Of a DNA stretch of 64,000 bases, positions 7,617 through 15,889 are shown in pieces. Position numbers and translations under genes: made by a program. Positions within the stretch are counted from its first letter, which is position 1. Every line of letters starts with the position of its first letter. Source of the stretch: Ectobacillus ponti (GTDB lineage: Bacteria > Bacillota > Bacilli > Bacillales > Bacillaceae_G); the NCBI RefSeq assembly GCF_024294785.1, contig NZ_JANCLT010000001.1, positions 186,001 through 250,000 on the forward strand. Reading direction: 5' to 3'. Under the pieces are notes generated by a model, which worked only from the letters and a program-made list of their open reading frames with translations, did not search any database and was not told where the DNA came from.

Positions 7617-9971
7617 CTACACCTTTTGATATTGTCGAATTTTTTCTGTTAATGTACGAATATTCTCCCTGGCCTTCGCTGCGTGGGAGGACTGTGAATA
7701 GATGACCAGCTTGGGCTGGCTCGCATCACATACAATATACGACCATTCTCCTTGATCATGCTGCAGCTTGATGCCATCCAGCAGTTCAAATTGTTCAGGC
7801 GGCACGTCAGTAATCAGGCGGCGCATGACTTTTCCCTTCTCTCTCCAAGGGCAGAGCACCTCATCCCGAAGCAGGTGGAACTGGGGGGCGGCGGAGAACA
7901 GTGCATGAAATGGAACACTTTTGTCCGCAGTCCGTTCCAGCAGCTTTCCGATTTGGCAAAGTGCATCCCGCGGCGTCTTGCGGTCAGCCAGTGCCGGCTC
8001 CTCCACATAATAAATGGTGTAGCTCGTGCCCTGGCGGAAGCAAAGCGGACTCAGGGAAGAAGGTTGCCCAAACAGCACCTCCGGAATATAAATATGCTCA
8101 TAGTCCATGCTCGTATAGATATTGCCATCCGGGTCATACAGCTCGAAGCTGTCACCTTGCTCGTTGAACATGATGCCGAGGTCCGCCCTGCTTGAGTGGA
8201 GCAGGAGGCGCATATGGTCCCGGTTCCCCGCAGCATGCATCCATGTCAAGGAGCAGCCCAGTTGCTGAAAGAAGGACAGCACAGCTGATTGAAACGGCCC
8301 GCTCAGCTTGCTGACGAGAAGATGCAGCTTCGCATTGCGGATTTGCTGTACATCCAGTTGCCGCAGCACCGTCCGCACATACTCATCCTCATCCACATCT
8401 GTCCTCTTGCTTGAACCGAGACGCGATACTCCCACATGGCGAAAGGTCTCTGAGAGATAGATGCTTTCAATCTCCTTCTCCGTACGGGCTGCGAGAGGCT
8501 TCCCCTCTTCGTTATAAAATCGGAGCACGACCTCCTTCTCATTTCTCATATACAAGAATACACCCATCTGCACTTTTTGCTGCGGTATGGCATATCGGAA
8601 GCAGGCATCGCTCACCTCCGGACATTCAATGGTATGCACGCCGGCCGCATGCAGACTATTCAGAAACACCTGCTTCAAGAGCTCTGTATAGGCATGGCCG
8701 TCATTGCCGATCAACACGGCATCATCCACACAAATGGCCGAGCCATAGGCCGCACCGAAGCCGGCCATCCACTCGGGGGTAATATCCACGTTGGCCTTTC
8801 CTTGAATACATCCCTGATGGAACAAAGCGGCCGAAGCTTCCTGCTCGGCAGCCACGGAAGAAGACAGCACTGTATATCCATCCACATACTTGCCCGGCCA
8901 GACTTTCACTCTCGCTTTAATGACAGCGTTTTTGCCGATTTGGCAATGCTCTCCAATGACACTCTGTTCAAACAAGGTGGCGCTGTCTTCCACGATGGTG
9001 CCGTCCGAAATTGTAGTGCCTGCCAGTTCACAATGCCTCCCGACAAACACTTCATTGCCTAAAATGCTCTTCTTTATACTGGCTCCCTCACTGACCGTGC
9101 TGTTTCTTCCCAAAATAGTGTACGGCTCAATCACAGCACCGGCCCTGATTGTTGCCCCGTCCCCAATCAGGGCCGGACCGCGGATTTTGGTGCCTTCTTC
9201 AATGGTCACCCTTTCTCCCATCCATACGGAAGGAAGCACCTCGGTGTAGGGGATTGCTGTTTTCACTTGCTTGGCAAGCATATCAAAATGAGCCTGGCGA
9301 TATTGCGGCAGCGTGCCAATATCCAGCCAGTACCCGTCGCTTAAATACCCGTACACAGGCTGTCTGAGGGAAAGAAGGTGCGGAAACACATCGTGGCTGA
9401 AATCACAGCAGGAATTGGGTTCAATGTAGGAGAAAACGTCCGGGTCCATCACATAGATGCCGGTATTGACCGTGTTGGAAACAACCTCGCGCCAGCTGGG
9501 CTTCTCAATATACTTGATAATTTGATTGCTTTCATTGATGACAGCAAGACCAAATTGCAGTGGATGGGCCACCTCCTTCAGAAAAATGGTGACAAGGTGG
9601 TTTCCGCTTTGATGAAACTGAATTCCTTTTGTTAAATTGAAATCTGTCAGCGCATCTCCGCTGACCACCACAAACGGTTCATCCAAGAAATCCTCCGCCT
9701 GCTTCATGCTGCCGGCTGTGCCAAGAGGCGGAGAATCTTCAAAATAATGGAGCCTGACTCCCCAGCGGCTGCCGTCCCCGAAGTAGCTTCGGATGATGGA
9801 GCTCATATATTGTACAGTTACCGCAATCTCTTCAATGCCATGCTGCTTCAGCAGATGTATCGTATATTCCATCACCGGCCTGTTCAAAAGCGGCAGCATC
9901 GGCTTGGGGAGATTACAGGTAAGCGGGCGTAAGCGCGTGCCTTTTCCCCCTGCCAAAATAACTCCTTTCAT
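7617..9971 (-). CDS. Sugar nucleotidyltransferase fused to a degenerate phosphomannomutase-like module
   Basis: A 784-residue protein of the mannose-1-phosphate guanylyltransferase/Glc-1-P nucleotidyltransferase type. Residues 1-235 form the NTP transferase (GGKGTRLRPLTCNLPKPM, VVVSGDALTDF, GYWLDIGTLPQYRQA). Residues 250-370 are left-handed beta-helix hexapeptide repeats. The remainder aligns with the alpha/beta/alpha phosphohexomutase fold (FGAAYGSAICVDDAVLIG, SLHAAGVHTIE), but the phosphoserine loop TASHNP is replaced by LYMRNE, the metal loop DGDGDR by NEQGDS, and the C-terminal RxSGTEP by CDASQPK. The mutase half is therefore probably not catalytic. It overlaps no gene but starts 5 bp after the GT4 stop, so the two are an operon likely making a surface or storage polysaccharide precursor. 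Sugar and nucleotide are not determined. Confidence 0.85.
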   Translation of the reverse strand: MKGVILAGGKGTRLRPLTCNLPKPMLPLLNRPVMEYTIHLLKQHGIEEIAVTVQYMSSIIRSYFGDGSRWGVRLHYFEDSPPLGTAGSMKQAEDFLDEPFVVVSGDALTDFNLTKGIQFHQSGNHLVTIFLKEVAHPLQFGLAVINESNQIIKYIEKPSWREVVSNTVNTGIYVMDPDVFSYIEPNSCCDFSHDVFPHLLSLRQPVYGYLSDGYWLDIGTLPQYRQAHFDMLAKQVKTAIPYTEVLPSVWMGERVTIEEGTKIRGPALIGDGATIRAGAVIEPYTILGRNSTVSEGASIKKSILGNEVFVGRHCELAGTTISDGTIVEDSATLFEQSVIGEHCQIGKNAVIKARVKVWPGKYVDGYTVLSSSVAAEQEASAALFHQGCIQGKANVDITPEWMAGFGAAYGSAICVDDAVLIGNDGHAYTELLKQVFLNSLHAAGVHTIECPEVSDACFRYAIPQQKVQMGVFLYMRNEKEVVLRFYNEEGKPLAARTEKEIESIYLSETFRHVGVSRLGSSKRTDVDEDEYVRTVLRQLDVQQIRNAKLHLLVSKLSGPFQSAVLSFFQQLGCSLTWMHAAGNRDHMRLLLHSSRADLGIMFNEQGDSFELYDPDGNIYTSMDYEHIYIPEVLFGQPSSLSPLCFRQGTSYTIYYVEEPALADRKTPRDALCQIGKLLERTADKSVPFHALFSAAPQFHLLRDEVLCPWREKGKVMRRLITDVPPEQFELLDGIKLQHDQGEWSYIVCDASQPKLVIYSQSSHAAKARENIRTLTEKIRQYQKV

Positions 9972-9976
9972 GACGT

Positions 9977-11164
9977 TCAACCCCCGCTTTGATAAGAATG
10001 AGAAACTTTCCGGTAGACAAGGATGGTCTGCCGGGCAATGCTGTCCCAGTTGTAATGGTGTTTCACATGCTCATAGCCCTGTTCGGCAGCCTGCGCAGCC
10101 AGCCGGGGCTGTTCAATGATTTCGCTGAGCTGCTGCCCGAGGCTCCAGGCATTGCCGGGAACCGTTTTGAAGCCGGTGCGGGCATGCGTCACAATCTCGC
10201 CCAGGCCGCCCGTATCAGCAACCACAGTGGGCTTTTTGGCCAGCATCCCCTCCAGGGCCACAATGCCGAACGGCTCATACAAGCTTGGAACGAGGACAAT
10301 GTCGCTTTGCTGCAGAAAGGCCCGCTGCTCCGCTTCACTGATATAGCCGACAAACCACACCACGTGTCCAAGCTGCCGTTCCCGCACAATCATCCGGTAC
10401 CGTTCCAGCAGCGGTCCTTTTCCGGCAATGACAAAGACAGCTGCAGGGTGCCGCTGCGCCAACAGCGGCGCCGCTTCAATAATGGTGTAGAACCCCTTTT
10501 CATTCACAATGCGCCCGATGGAGAAGATGAGCAGGCGCTGCTGCAGCCCGTATTGCTCCCGTACATTGCGGGCTGTCTGCAGCGTAAAAAATTCCGGATG
10601 AATTCCATTTGGAAAGACAGAAATTTTCGAAGGGTCCGCATGGAGAATCTGCTCAATCTCCCTCTTCATGAAGTAGCTGCAGACAATAAGCGAGTCCGCT
10701 GCTTTCACAAGCTTCTGCTCCTTCTCATGGATTTCCTGCTGCAGCGCTGTATGAATGCCGTTATTCCGCCCATGCTCCGTTGCATGAATAGTTGCTGTCA
10801 GCGGCAAGTGCCATTTCTCCTGCAGATACAGGGCAGCCTTCCAGACAAGCCAATCGTGGGCATGCACCGTATCAAAGCAGATTCCTGCGCACAGCCGGTC
10901 TGCGCACTCCATCATGGCATCGTTCAGCCCCTCAATCCAGGCCGAGAAAGGCTCCCGCCCCCCATGACGGCTGCATACACGATGGACATGCACCCCTTCC
11001 TTGCATTCATAGCCCTGCGCACCGTCCTCCCCGGCGGTAATGACATGTACTGTATGCCCTTGTGCCGCCACTGCTTTTGAAAGCTCATGCACATGCCTTC
11101 CAAGACCGCCGACAAGCGCCGGCGGATATTCCCAAGCCAACAGCAGAATCTGCATCAGACTCAC
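9977..11164 (-). CDS. GT4-family glycosyltransferase (glycogen synthase-like)
   Basis: A 395-residue GT-B glycosyltransferase. The N-terminal domain begins MQILLLAWEYPPALVGGLGRHVHEL, the acceptor-side glycine loop typical of GT4/GT5 starch-synthase-like enzymes; the C-terminal domain has FSIGRIVNEKGFYTIIEA and the donor-binding motif EPFGIVALEGMLAKK (E-x7-E). Short of the 470-480 residues of true glycogen synthase GlgA, so GT4 is the better call. The start is a GTG 9 nt after GGAGGG; an internal ATG three codons later is possible. B. subtilis has the glycosyltransferase gene yqgM in this neighbourhood. Partner of the nucleotidyltransferase just downstream; the product is unknown. Confidence 0.85.
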   Translation of the reverse strand: MSLMQILLLAWEYPPALVGGLGRHVHELSKAVAAQGHTVHVITAGEDGAQGYECKEGVHVHRVCSRHGGREPFSAWIEGLNDAMMECADRLCAGICFDTVHAHDWLVWKAALYLQEKWHLPLTATIHATEHGRNNGIHTALQQEIHEKEQKLVKAADSLIVCSYFMKREIEQILHADPSKISVFPNGIHPEFFTLQTARNVREQYGLQQRLLIFSIGRIVNEKGFYTIIEAAPLLAQRHPAAVFVIAGKGPLLERYRMIVRERQLGHVVWFVGYISEAEQRAFLQQSDIVLVPSLYEPFGIVALEGMLAKKPTVVADTGGLGEIVTHARTGFKTVPGNAWSLGQQLSEIIEQPRLAAQAAEQGYEHVKHHYNWDSIARQTILVYRKVSHSYQSGG

Positions 11165-11249
11165 CGCATCTGTCCCTCCTCATCCCGCATCTATATAAAA
11201 CCTGTAAGCGTTCGCTGAATTATAAAGAAATATTCCAAATATTGTAATT

Positions 11250-11278
11250 ATCATACCACTCCTTTGTTCGGTATACAA
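11250..11278 (-). promoter_or_regulatory. Possible promoter of the glycosyltransferase operon
   Basis: TTGTAT (11273-11278) and TATGAT (11250-11255) with a 17-bp spacer on the minus strand, about 85 bp upstream of the GTG start. A second TATAAT at about 11217-11222 lacks a matching -35. Confidence 0.45.
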
Positions 11279-11339
11279 TGAACCAATTTTGTCTAAATAT
11301 GAAAACAAACTCATGCATCCGCAAAGGAATCCGGCAAGC

Positions 11340-11385
11340 AAAAAAGGAGGGCAGTCTTCATGCACCGGCATGCAGATCACCCTCC
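11340..11385 (-). terminator. Terminator after phoU
   Basis: Outer stem GGAGGG/CCCTCC and inner stem CATGC/GCATG, followed on the minus strand by six T residues; closes the pst-phoU operon. Confidence 0.8.
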
Positions 11386-11400
11386 TCTTATCAGCAGCTG

Positions 11401-12057
11401 CTATTCATTTAAAAAGTAATGCTTCCCCTTCACCAGATAGAATACACTCTCGGCAATATTTGTGGCATGGTCTGCCGCCCGTTCAATATAGCGGGCGACA
11501 AAGGAGAGCTGCATCACGTGGTTGATATCCTCCGGTTTTTCCGGAATGGAGGAGATGAATGCACGTACTGCTTTGCCGTACAATTCATCCACAGTATCAT
11601 CCATTTCAGCAATTTGTCTGGCAATCCTCACATCTTCCCCTTGATATGCCTCCATTGCCAAGCTCAGCATTTCATCCGCTATCTGGAACATCTGATTCAG
11701 GTCCTCCAAAGCCACAGCAGCGCCCTTATCGCCGATCCGAATTGCGGACTTGGCAATATTCACTGCATGATCAGCAACCCGTTCCAAGTCAGACGCCATT
11801 TTAATGCTGGCAAAAATCCGACGCAGGTCGCTCGCCACCGGCTGTTGCTTTGTAATGAGCATGAGGGCGAAGTGATTAATCTCCTCCTCCAGATGATCCA
11901 TGCGATAGTCATTGTCAATCACCCGCAAGGCAACATCAATGTTGCGGCTGCGCAGCCCTTCCATTGCTGTGCGCAGCGCATCCTTCGCCAATGCTCCCAG
12001 TTCGAGCGTTTTCTCCTGCAGTTCCTTTAAGTCGTACTGAAATTGTTCACGCACCAT
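11401..12057 (-). CDS. phoU: Phosphate transport regulator PhoU
   Basis: A 218-residue all-helical PhoU with two three-helix-bundle repeats. The metal-binding signature appears twice: near residues 85-100 (SDLERVADHAVNIAKSA) and near 185-200 (RYIERAADHATNIAES). It links Pst transporter activity to phosphate signalling. The frame is open 37 codons further, but GGAGG sits 5 nt before this ATG. Last gene of the pstSCAB-phoU operon, 19 bp after pstB. B. subtilis itself has no phoU here, so this layout is closer to other bacilli. Confidence 0.95.
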   Translation of the reverse strand: MVREQFQYDLKELQEKTLELGALAKDALRTAMEGLRSRNIDVALRVIDNDYRMDHLEEEINHFALMLITKQQPVASDLRRIFASIKMASDLERVADHAVNIAKSAIRIGDKGAAVALEDLNQMFQIADEMLSLAMEAYQGEDVRIARQIAEMDDTVDELYGKAVRAFISSIPEKPEDINHVMQLSFVARYIERAADHATNIAESVFYLVKGKHYFLNE

Positions 12058-12076
12058 TGCTTCCTCCTCTGCAAAA

Positions 12077-12895
12077 TCAACCGAATCGGCCTGTGATGTA
12101 ATCTTCTGTCCGTTTGTCAGAAGGCATGGTGAACAGACTGTTTGTGTCTGTATACTCGATGACTTCACCGCTCAGGAAGAAGGCTGTTCGATCGGAAATA
12201 CGGGCTGCCTGCTGCATATTATGCGTTACAATGACAATACTGAAGTCCTTCTTCAGCTCTTGGATCAGCTCTTCCACCTTGGAAGTGGAAATAGGATCCA
12301 GCGCTGAGGTTGGTTCATCCATCAGAATGACATCCGGCTCAATTGCCAGGCAGCGGGCGATGCAAAGACGCTGCTGCTGGCCGCCGGACAGCCCGTAGGC
12401 ACTATCATGCAGACGATCCTTCAGTTCATCCCAAATAGCGGCGCCGCGCAAGCTCTTTTCCACAATCTCGTCCAGCGTCTTCTTATCGCGGATGCCGTGA
12501 ATCTTCGGACCATAAGCGACATTTTCATAAATGGATTTCGGGAATGGGTTGGGCTTTTGAAATACCATGCCTACATGTGTGCGCAGCTCTTCTTCGCGAT
12601 AAGCTTTGCTGAAAATGTCGCGTCCGCGGTATTCAATTACACCGCTGGTGCGGACAATCGGCACCAGCTCCACCATCCGGTTCAGTGTCTTCAGATAAGT
12701 GGACTTGCCGCAGCCGCTCGGCCCGATGATTGCCGTTACTTCATTTTCATAGATACTGAGATTAATATCCTTTAAGGCATGATCCGCCCCATACCAAAGA
12801 TTGAGATTTCTCGTATCAAAAACGACCTTTTTCATTGTATCCTGCTTCTTCTGTACTTGGTCCTTCTTCTTGACGTTCACCATTGTTGCTACCAT
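12077..12895 (-). CDS. pstB: Phosphate ABC transporter ATPase PstB
   Basis: ATPase subunit driving high-affinity phosphate import. The 272-residue protein shows Walker [10 protein letters not shown], signature [16 protein letters not shown], Walker [15 protein letters not shown] and the switch His in [10 protein letters not shown] begin at [16 protein letters not shown] because AAGGGGG stands 7-8 nt upstream; the frame runs much further up through the end of pstA. A basic 22-residue leader precedes the ABC domain. A single pstB is present, not the tandem pair of B. subtilis. Confidence 0.96.
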   Translation of the reverse strand: MVATMVNVKKKDQVQKKQDTMKKVVFDTRNLNLWYGADHALKDINLSIYENEVTAIIGPSGCGKSTYLKTLNRMVELVPIVRTSGVIEYRGRDIFSKAYREEELRTHVGMVFQKPNPFPKSIYENVAYGPKIHGIRDKKTLDEIVEKSLRGAAIWDELKDRLHDSAYGLSGGQQQRLCIARCLAIEPDVILMDEPTSALDPISTSKVEELIQELKKDFSIVIVTHNMQQAARISDRTAFFLSGEVIEYTDTNSLFTMPSDKRTEDYITGRFG

Positions 12896-12924
12896 TCGAG
12901 ATTCCCCCTTCATCCATGTATGTC

Positions 12925-13803
12925 TTACCGCTTTTGCTGTCCGCGGCTGCGCAGCCATGCCGCCAGGCTGTTCATCAGCAGCAGCAGGCCCATTAAAGCA
13001 ACAATGCCGGCTGCGGCCACCTGCTGAAATTCCTCCTGTGCCCGGCCCATCCAATTGAAAATTTGAATCGGCAGCACTGTAAATTCATCCAGCAGACTCG
13101 CAGGAATGTAGTTCATGAAGGCCAGCGCCCCCACCACCAGGAGCGGCGCCGCTTCGCCCAATGCCCGCGACAGCGCCAGAATACAGCCTGTTAAAATACC
13201 GGAAAATGCGGCCGGCAGCACAACATGATACATCGTTTGCCATTTTGTGGCCCCCATTCCATAAGAAGCTTCACGCAGAGCGGGCGGCACCGCACGAAGC
13301 GCCTCCTGTGAAGCCACTACAATCGTCGGCAGCACGAGCAGCGTCATTGTCAGCCCGCCTGCCAGAATGCTCTGCCCAAGACCCGCGGCATACACGAAAA
13401 CCGTCAGTCCAAGCAATCCAAACACAACAGACGGCACGCCGGACAGCGTTTGCAGATTCAATTCAATAAAACGGGTGAATGTTGTTTTCTTGGCATATTC
13501 CTCTAAATATAATGCTGTCCCGACGCCCAGCAGCAGGGAAAGAGGCGTGACAATGCCGGCTAAAGCCACCGTTCCCCAAAGGGCGGCGGCAATCCCCGCC
13601 CGCTCCGGATTGCGTGAGGCAAAGCTTGTGAGGAACTGCCCGTCTAAATAAGGCAACCCGGCCCCTATGATCCGGTACAGCAGCAATGCCAGCATCAGCA
13701 GAGAGAACAGTGTGCAAGCAATGAACAGCACCGTATACACTGCGTTTTTCCTCAACCTTCTGCGCATATTTTGATGCACCTGCTTTTGATTGAGAAGTCT
13801 CAT
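12925..13803 (-). CDS. pstA: Phosphate ABC transporter permease PstA
   Basis: Membrane subunit of the Pst importer, 292 residues with six predicted helices and the MetI-type coupling loop ([23 protein letters not shown]) that contacts PstB. ATG preceded by GGAGGGG. It starts one base after the pstC stop codon region, so translation is likely coupled. Confidence 0.95.
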   Translation of the reverse strand: MRLLNQKQVHQNMRRRLRKNAVYTVLFIACTLFSLLMLALLLYRIIGAGLPYLDGQFLTSFASRNPERAGIAAALWGTVALAGIVTPLSLLLGVGTALYLEEYAKKTTFTRFIELNLQTLSGVPSVVFGLLGLTVFVYAAGLGQSILAGGLTMTLLVLPTIVVASQEALRAVPPALREASYGMGATKWQTMYHVVLPAAFSGILTGCILALSRALGEAAPLLVVGALAFMNYIPASLLDEFTVLPIQIFNWMGRAQEEFQQVAAAGIVALMGLLLLMNSLAAWLRSRGQQKR

Positions 13804-13804
13804 A

Positions 13805-14746
13805 TCAACGCCCCTCCTGAAATCTGCGGGCCATATGCTGCGACAGCAGATTCATGCAAAGGGTGAACAGGAACAGCACCGCACCGGCTGCATACATGCT
13901 GTAATACACTGTTGTTCCATGCGGCGCATCACCGAGACTGACCTGTACAATATAAGAGGTCAATGTTTGCACGGATTGCATAGGGTTCAGCGTCAAAACA
14001 GGCGTGGCGCCCGCTGCAATCACGACAATCATCGTCTCGCCGATGGCCCGGGAAACCGCCAGCACAATCGATGCCAGAATGCCGCTGAGCGCCGATGGGA
14101 TGACCACATGAACAATGGTTTCCAAGCGCGTGGCACCCACGCCGTAGGAGCCTTCACGCAGCGCTCCCGAAACCGCACTCATGGCATCCTCCGACAGCGA
14201 AGCAACGGTAGGAATGATCATGATGCCGATTACGATGCCGGGACTTAGCGCATTAAAAAACTGCAGGCCCGGCAAAAGCTGCTGCAGAAGCGGCGTCACG
14301 AAGGTAAGGGCAAAGAAGCCGTACACAATTGTCGGAATTCCTGCCAGCACCTCCAAGACCGGCTTCAGCAAGCTCCTTGCAAGGGGCGGGGCGTATTCGC
14401 TTAAATAGACCGCGCAGCCCAGTCCAACCGGAACTGCCACCAGTATGGAAATAAAAGTGATGAGCAATGTGCCGCCCACAAGCGGCAAAATGCCGTACTT
14501 GGGCCCGCTTTGAAAGAAGGGAAGCCATTCTGTTTCTGTCACGAAATGCAGGAGGGAAACCCGCTGAAAAAAAGCGGCAGTCTCCGACGCAAGCGTCCAG
14601 ACAATTCCCGCTGTCACCCAGACTGCCGCACTGGCAACAGCAAATAATAGAATGACAACAGCCCGGTTTGTCATGTACTGCCCATAACGCTTTTTTTGTT
14701 TTGCCTTACGAACAGCCGTCACAGCTTTATAGCTTCGCAGAGCCAA
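13805..14746 (-). CDS. pstC: Phosphate ABC transporter permease PstC
   Basis: Second membrane subunit of the phosphate importer, 313 residues with about six helices and the coupling motif SGALREGSYGVGATRLE. The N-terminal 25 residues are strongly basic (KAVTAVRKAKQKKRYGQ) and cytoplasmic. The start is a TTG following AAAGGGG by 9 nt; no better start is seen. It lies 22 bp after pstS. Confidence 0.93.
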   Translation of the reverse strand: MALRSYKAVTAVRKAKQKKRYGQYMTNRAVVILLFAVASAAVWVTAGIVWTLASETAAFFQRVSLLHFVTETEWLPFFQSGPKYGILPLVGGTLLITFISILVAVPVGLGCAVYLSEYAPPLARSLLKPVLEVLAGIPTIVYGFFALTFVTPLLQQLLPGLQFFNALSPGIVIGIMIIPTVASLSEDAMSAVSGALREGSYGVGATRLETIVHVVIPSALSGILASIVLAVSRAIGETMIVVIAAGATPVLTLNPMQSVQTLTSYIVQVSLGDAPHGTTVYYSMYAAGAVLFLFTLCMNLLSQHMARRFQEGR

Positions 14747-14768
14747 GAAGGAAAACCCCTTTCCGTTT

Positions 14769-15701
14769 CTATGGCATAGTGTGTACTGCTTCTAGCTGTC
14801 TGACCTGCTGCTGATACAAGCGCTGCGGCAGGGCAACGTATCCTGTCTCCTCGACAAGATCGGCGCCATGCTGCAAAGCGAACCGCAAATAATCGTATAC
14901 GCAAGCCTTCTCTTTGATGGAGCGGTTGTTGGCGTATATATAAAGAGGCCTGGAAAGCGGGGCATACAGACCGGACTTGATGCTTTCTTTTGTCGGCAGG
15001 ACTCCGTTCACCCGAACGGCCCGCACACGGTCCTTGTTCTCGCTGTAATAGGCAAAGCCGAGAAAACCGATGGCATACGGGTCGCTCATCACGCCGCGCA
15101 CCAGCACGTTGTCATCCTCAGAAAAGGCAACGGACTTTACCATCTGCCGGTCTCCCAAAATTGTTTCCTGAAAATAGTCATAGGTGCCCGAATCCACACC
15201 GGGAGCATAAAAGCGGATGGCCTGTTCCGGCCAATCCGGCCGGATATCCGACCATTTCTTCGTTCTGCCTTCTTCGCGCCAAAGCTGCCGCAGCTCTTCC
15301 TCTGTTATATTCTGTATCCAGTTGTTGTCCTTGCTTACAACAATAGACAATCCATCATAAGCAATCTGAAATTCCGTATATGCCACCTGTCCGGCACTGG
15401 CTGACATCCGCTCCTCGCGCTTCATCGCGCGTGACGCATTTGTCAAATCCACTTCCCCCTTGCTGAAGCGGTGGAAGCCGCCGCCCGTGCCGGAAATGCT
15501 GATCGGCGTTTTGACAGCCGGCTGCCGCCGGGCATATTCTTCTGATATGGCTTCCATAATGGGAAACACAGTGGAGGATCCATCCATACGGACCTCTCCC
15601 TTCAGCAGGGGACGCGCCGCCTGCTCCTGTCCAGCTGCCGCAGCTAACCATGCTGCGCAGGCAAGCAGGAAAACAGCAGCACCCGATGCAACCTTGCGCA
15701 T
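14769..15701 (-). CDS. pstS: Phosphate-binding protein PstS
   Basis: Extracytoplasmic phosphate receptor of the Pst system, 310 residues. GEVRMDGSSTVFPIMEAIS near the N-terminus and SGTGGGFHRFSKGEVDLTNASR form the phosphate-binding loops. The ATG follows TAGGAGGAGG. The signal sequence holds one cysteine (Cys15, in VFLLAC) that could be a lipobox, but it is followed by hydrophobic residues (AAWLAAAAG), so signal peptidase I cleavage after the Ala run is also possible. First gene of the operon, controlled by the Pho box upstream. Confidence 0.95.
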   Translation of the reverse strand: MRKVASGAAVFLLACAAWLAAAAGQEQAARPLLKGEVRMDGSSTVFPIMEAISEEYARRQPAVKTPISISGTGGGFHRFSKGEVDLTNASRAMKREERMSASAGQVAYTEFQIAYDGLSIVVSKDNNWIQNITEEELRQLWREEGRTKKWSDIRPDWPEQAIRFYAPGVDSGTYDYFQETILGDRQMVKSVAFSEDDNVLVRGVMSDPYAIGFLGFAYYSENKDRVRAVRVNGVLPTKESIKSGLYAPLSRPLYIYANNRSIKEKACVYDYLRFALQHGADLVEETGYVALPQRLYQQQVRQLEAVHTMP

Positions 15702-15739
15702 GTTTCCTCCTCCTAAAGAGTCCTGCAAGCAAGACTACA

Positions 15740-15799
15740 AATATAAGCATACTGTTTGACTATTAATGCGGTTTTAATGGTTTGTAAAAGTTTCGTAAA
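15740..15799 (-). promoter_or_regulatory. PhoP-binding region (four Pho boxes) and -10 of pstS
   Basis: Four hexamers lie exactly 11 bp apart on the minus strand: TTTACG (15794-15799), TTTACA (15783-15788), TTAAAA (15772-15777) and TTAATA (15761-15766). This fits the B. subtilis PhoP-box rule of TT(A/T/C)ACA-like repeats with about 5-bp spacers. A TATATT -10 follows at 15740-15745, and the pstS start codon is about 39 bp downstream. Confidence 0.8.
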
Positions 15800-15855
15800 C
15801 ACCCCTGCCGGCCAGGCTTGTACAAGCTCCTGCTTCACTATATGCAGCCTGTCCC

Positions 15856-15879
15856 AAAAAAAGCACACAAAATGTGTGC
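15856..15879 (-). terminator. Terminator after pbpA
   Basis: GCACACA pairs with TGTGTGC and runs into seven T residues on the minus strand, 11 bp past the pbpA stop. Confidence 0.85.
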
Positions 15880-15889
15880 GATCTTTCCT

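Noticed and set aside
11203-11218. cre-like TGTAAGCGTTCGCT in front of the glycosyltransferase operon
   Set aside because: Only half of the site matches; symmetry with the second half is poor.
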